Source: an uncultured Pseudoteredinibacter sp. (GTDB taxonomy: Bacteria > Pseudomonadota > Gammaproteobacteria > Pseudomonadales > Cellvibrionaceae). From it: a DNA stretch of 64,000 bases. Location: assembly GCF_947500695.1 (NCBI RefSeq), contig NZ_CANMSS010000011.1, positions 111,833 through 175,832 on the forward strand. Reading direction: 5' to 3'. Positions 62,343 to 64,000 of this stretch are shown here, piece after piece; positions within the stretch are counted from its first letter, which is position 1, and the number at the start of each line of letters is the position of its first letter. The position numbers and the translations under genes are program-made. Below the pieces are notes generated by a model, which was given only the letters and a program-made list of their open reading frames with translations, ran no database searches and was not told where the DNA came from.

Positions 62343-62407
62343 GCTAAAAATTCCGAGTAGGTTTTGATGTTTTCAGAGGGCTAGAGAGAAACTAGCAAAG
62401 ACGTAAA

Positions 62408-62433
62408 TAGGCCGGGCAAAACAGCCCGGCCTA
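62408..62433 (-). terminator. Terminator of the LLM oxidoreductase gene
   Basis: TAGGCCGGGC and GCCCGGCCTA form a perfect 10-bp stem around AAAACA, just downstream of the LLM stop read leftward. The T tail is short. It separates the LLM gene from the FAD oxidoreductase gene. Confidence 0.75.
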
Positions 62434-62441
62434 GGCATTTA

Positions 62442-63575
62442 CTAAGAAACGGCTTTAATAACCTGGGAGAAGTTATCCAGCATTTCTAGTTCTTCTTCCT
62501 GCTCAAAGTAACCAACATGGTGCCAGCATACAAATTCTTCAGTGCCATACTTTTCTTTTAATGCACCAACTTGATCAATAACCTGGTTGACGGTGCCTTT
62601 CCAAACACGGCCCATTGGTACATTGTACGGCGGAGCATTGTAGGCAAAGTTAAACAGCTCTTCGAAATCGCGATAGTGCTGTTCAGCTTGGGCTTCGTTT
62701 GAACCAATGGTTAAGTGGCCCCCGAGCACCAAAGTGTTACCTACGGTGCATTCGGTGTGACCATGTTTGTGGGCTTCCTCGATATACAGGTCCATGGTCA
62801 TATCGATAAATTCTTCTTTGGCTACAAAAGCAACCAGCTTGGCCCCTTCTTTGGCCCAGAACTTAGCGGTTTCCATTGACCACGAGAAAGGCACATACAG
62901 CGGTGGAAAATCACGGCCTTCACGAACCCGCGGGCGAGGTACGATGCCGGTCTTTTTCAGGCGGTCGTTCTCATCCAGTGCGCCTTCTCCGCCCCAGGCT
63001 TTGGTTGGCGGGAATGGCCAAGTGATGTCAGTTGGGGGGATGTCCCAGAACTCGCCATAGTGGTTAAAGGTTTTATTGGTCCAGGCTTTTTTGATCACCT
63101 GCCAAGACTCCTCCATCAAACGGCGATTTCGGGCATCTGCTTTTGAACGATCGGACTGGGTGGTAGTGATATCCAAGTACTGGGATAAATTGTTAAGCCA
63201 ACGCGGGGTGTTGCCACGCACGAAGCCACAGAAGAGGCGACCATTAGTCATGTGGTCCAGCATGGCCAAGTCTTCTGCTAGGCGCATTGGGTGGTGGGCG
63301 GTCAGTGCCATGCCTACCTGGCCAACCATTAGGTTCTCAGTGTGTTGGGCAATGTGCAGGTTCCACAGTAGTGGATTGGTAGTGGTTTCGATACCCTCAA
63401 CTTGAAAGTGGTGCTCGGTCATACAGAAGCCAGCAAAGCCATTTTGGTCGGCGAATTGCATCTGTTCTGTGGTGCGCTGTAGCAGCGTTTCAAAGCGATC
63501 TGGGTCGCCACCAGGAAGCTCGACATCTTCACCTTTGCTGCGCATATAGGGCTGTACAAGTATATGGGCCTTCAT
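62442..63575 (-). CDS. LLM class flavin-dependent oxidoreductase
   Basis: A 377-residue luciferase-like monooxygenase family protein. The TIM-barrel signatures GFCMTEHHFQVEGI (about 48-61), LMVGQVGMALTAHHPMRLAEDLAMLDHMTNGRLFCG region and the C-terminal FVCWHHVGYFEQEEELEML fit. The ATG at 63575 (MKAHILVQP) has GAGG upstream; a longer frame is less likely. The substrate is unknown. A promoter and a TetR-like site precede it. Confidence 0.9.
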   Translation of the reverse strand: MKAHILVQPYMRSKGEDVELPGGDPDRFETLLQRTTEQMQFADQNGFAGFCMTEHHFQVEGIETTTNPLLWNLHIAQHTENLMVGQVGMALTAHHPMRLAEDLAMLDHMTNGRLFCGFVRGNTPRWLNNLSQYLDITTTQSDRSKADARNRRLMEESWQVIKKAWTNKTFNHYGEFWDIPPTDITWPFPPTKAWGGEGALDENDRLKKTGIVPRPRVREGRDFPPLYVPFSWSMETAKFWAKEGAKLVAFVAKEEFIDMTMDLYIEEAHKHGHTECTVGNTLVLGGHLTIGSNEAQAEQHYRDFEELFNFAYNAPPYNVPMGRVWKGTVNQVIDQVGALKEKYGTEEFVCWHHVGYFEQEEELEMLDNFSQVIKAVS

Positions 63576-63594
63576 TGCTAATCCTCTAATGGTA

Positions 63595-63614
63595 TGAACG
63601 TTCGTTCGATTATA
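63595..63614 (-). promoter_or_regulatory. LLM gene -10 box with adjoining TetR-like operator
   Basis: Read leftward, TATAAT (63609-63614) is followed directly by CGAACGAACGTTC, containing the palindrome GAACGTTC (63596-63603) typical of TetR-family operators. The -35 is weak. A repressor bound there would block the start of transcription. No tetR gene is adjacent in the window. Confidence 0.55.
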
Positions 63615-63665
63615 GGGTGGAAGTGAATATTTGTATAGATGTTGGCTGATGAAAGATCCCAAACT

Positions 63666-64000
63666 GGGGTCAGAACCCGCGGGTTCTGACCCTGTTCTTC
63701 GGTGCTGTGATGTATCTGCAGCGGCGGGCTTGAAAGGTTACCTATATGAAGCTTCGCTGCACTTAGGTGTGTACTTAAAAATCGTGCAGGCATCAGGGGT
63801 CAGAACCCGCGGGTTCTGACCCCGCTCTTCGGAGCCGTGATGTATCTGCAGCGGCGGGCTTGAAAGGTTACCTATATGAAGCTTCGGCGCACTTAGGTGT
63901 GTACTTAAAAATCGTGCAGACATCAGGGGTCAGAACCCGCGGGTTCTGACCCCGCTCTTCGGAGCCGAGATGTATCTGCAGCGGCGAGCTTAAAAGGTTA
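63666..64000. repeat. Tandem array of 130-bp units with a 28-bp palindrome
   Basis: Palindromes GGGGTCAGAACCCG|CGGGTTCTGACCCC occur at 63796-63823 and 63926-63953 and, with one outer mismatch, at 63666-63693. The period is exactly 130 bases. The unit body is nearly identical (TGTATCTGCAGCGGCG, TATGAAGCTTC, AAATCGTGCAG). The array is cut off by the window end. GGGGTCAGA-type palindromes are known from REP elements linked to RAYT transposases, so that is a lead, not a proof. Confidence 0.9.

Noticed and set aside
63578..63923. Short leftward frames containing STHLSAxKLHIGNLSSPPLQIHH repeated
   Set aside because: They arise from the 130-bp non-coding tandem units, and their similarity to each other reflects the repeat, not protein selection.
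63666..64000. CRISPR-like periodicity
   Set aside because: The whole 130-bp unit is repeated; there are no unique spacers.

Overview
The window reads as chromosomal DNA of a free-living, probably marine, gammaproteobacterium of the Pseudomonadales/Cellvibrionales type. Two classical gammaproteobacterial gene strings are present: nnrD-tsaE-amiB-mutL-miaA-hfq-hflX-hflK-hflC-hisZ-purA, and nudF-DUF1249-cpdA-yqiA-parE. Hfq is short, hflX begins at a TTG codon as in Pseudomonas, hisZ follows hflC, and MutL keeps an endonuclease-type motif. Genus cannot be fixed from the sequence alone. No rRNA, tRNA, CRISPR array, integrase or complete insertion sequence was seen.

Layout: 1-14.8 kb is the housekeeping string, interrupted between mutL and miaA by an opposite-strand GGDEF/EAL gene. 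At 14.8-23.8 kb are small accessory units: an inverted-repeat element, a DUF6463 gene, a periplasmic binding protein, a DUF2252-PhoD pair, a tandem repeat, a probable 23-codon micro-gene, a LysR-methyltransferase-hydrolase group and a YgjP-like peptidase. At 23.9-38.6 kb tolC is separated from nudF (its divergent neighbour in E. coli) by an AraC regulator, a MAPEG protein, a LysR/sulfatase divergon, and an eight-gene MoxR-Bat operon ending in an octaheme cytochrome with a TPR tail. At 38.6-44.6 kb lies nudF-parE, then two TonB-C-like genes separated by a duplicated copy of the parE 3' end. At 44.6-49.4 kb a two-component system faces a GtrA-GT2-GT39 glycosyl-transfer operon across a candidate response-regulator site. 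At 49.4-50.9 kb is an arsR/arsP pair with two matched operator palindromes. At 51-63.6 kb are an AhpD-like protein, a FecR/CHASE2-GGDEF-EAL pair, an isochorismatase-like/PAS-GGDEF-EAL pair, a CNNM/CorC-type protein and redox enzymes. The last ~0.34 kb is a 130-bp tandem repeat whose units each carry a near-perfect 28-bp palindrome, and it runs off the window.

Themes: c-di-GMP turnover (three large proteins), envelope maintenance (AmiB, HflKC, TolC, Bat proteins, glycosyltransferases), and metal or redox responses. The parts that most invite a closer look are the Bat-octaheme cytochrome operon, the parE-tail duplication, the micro-gene with its own terminator, the structured hisZ leader and the palindromic tandem array.
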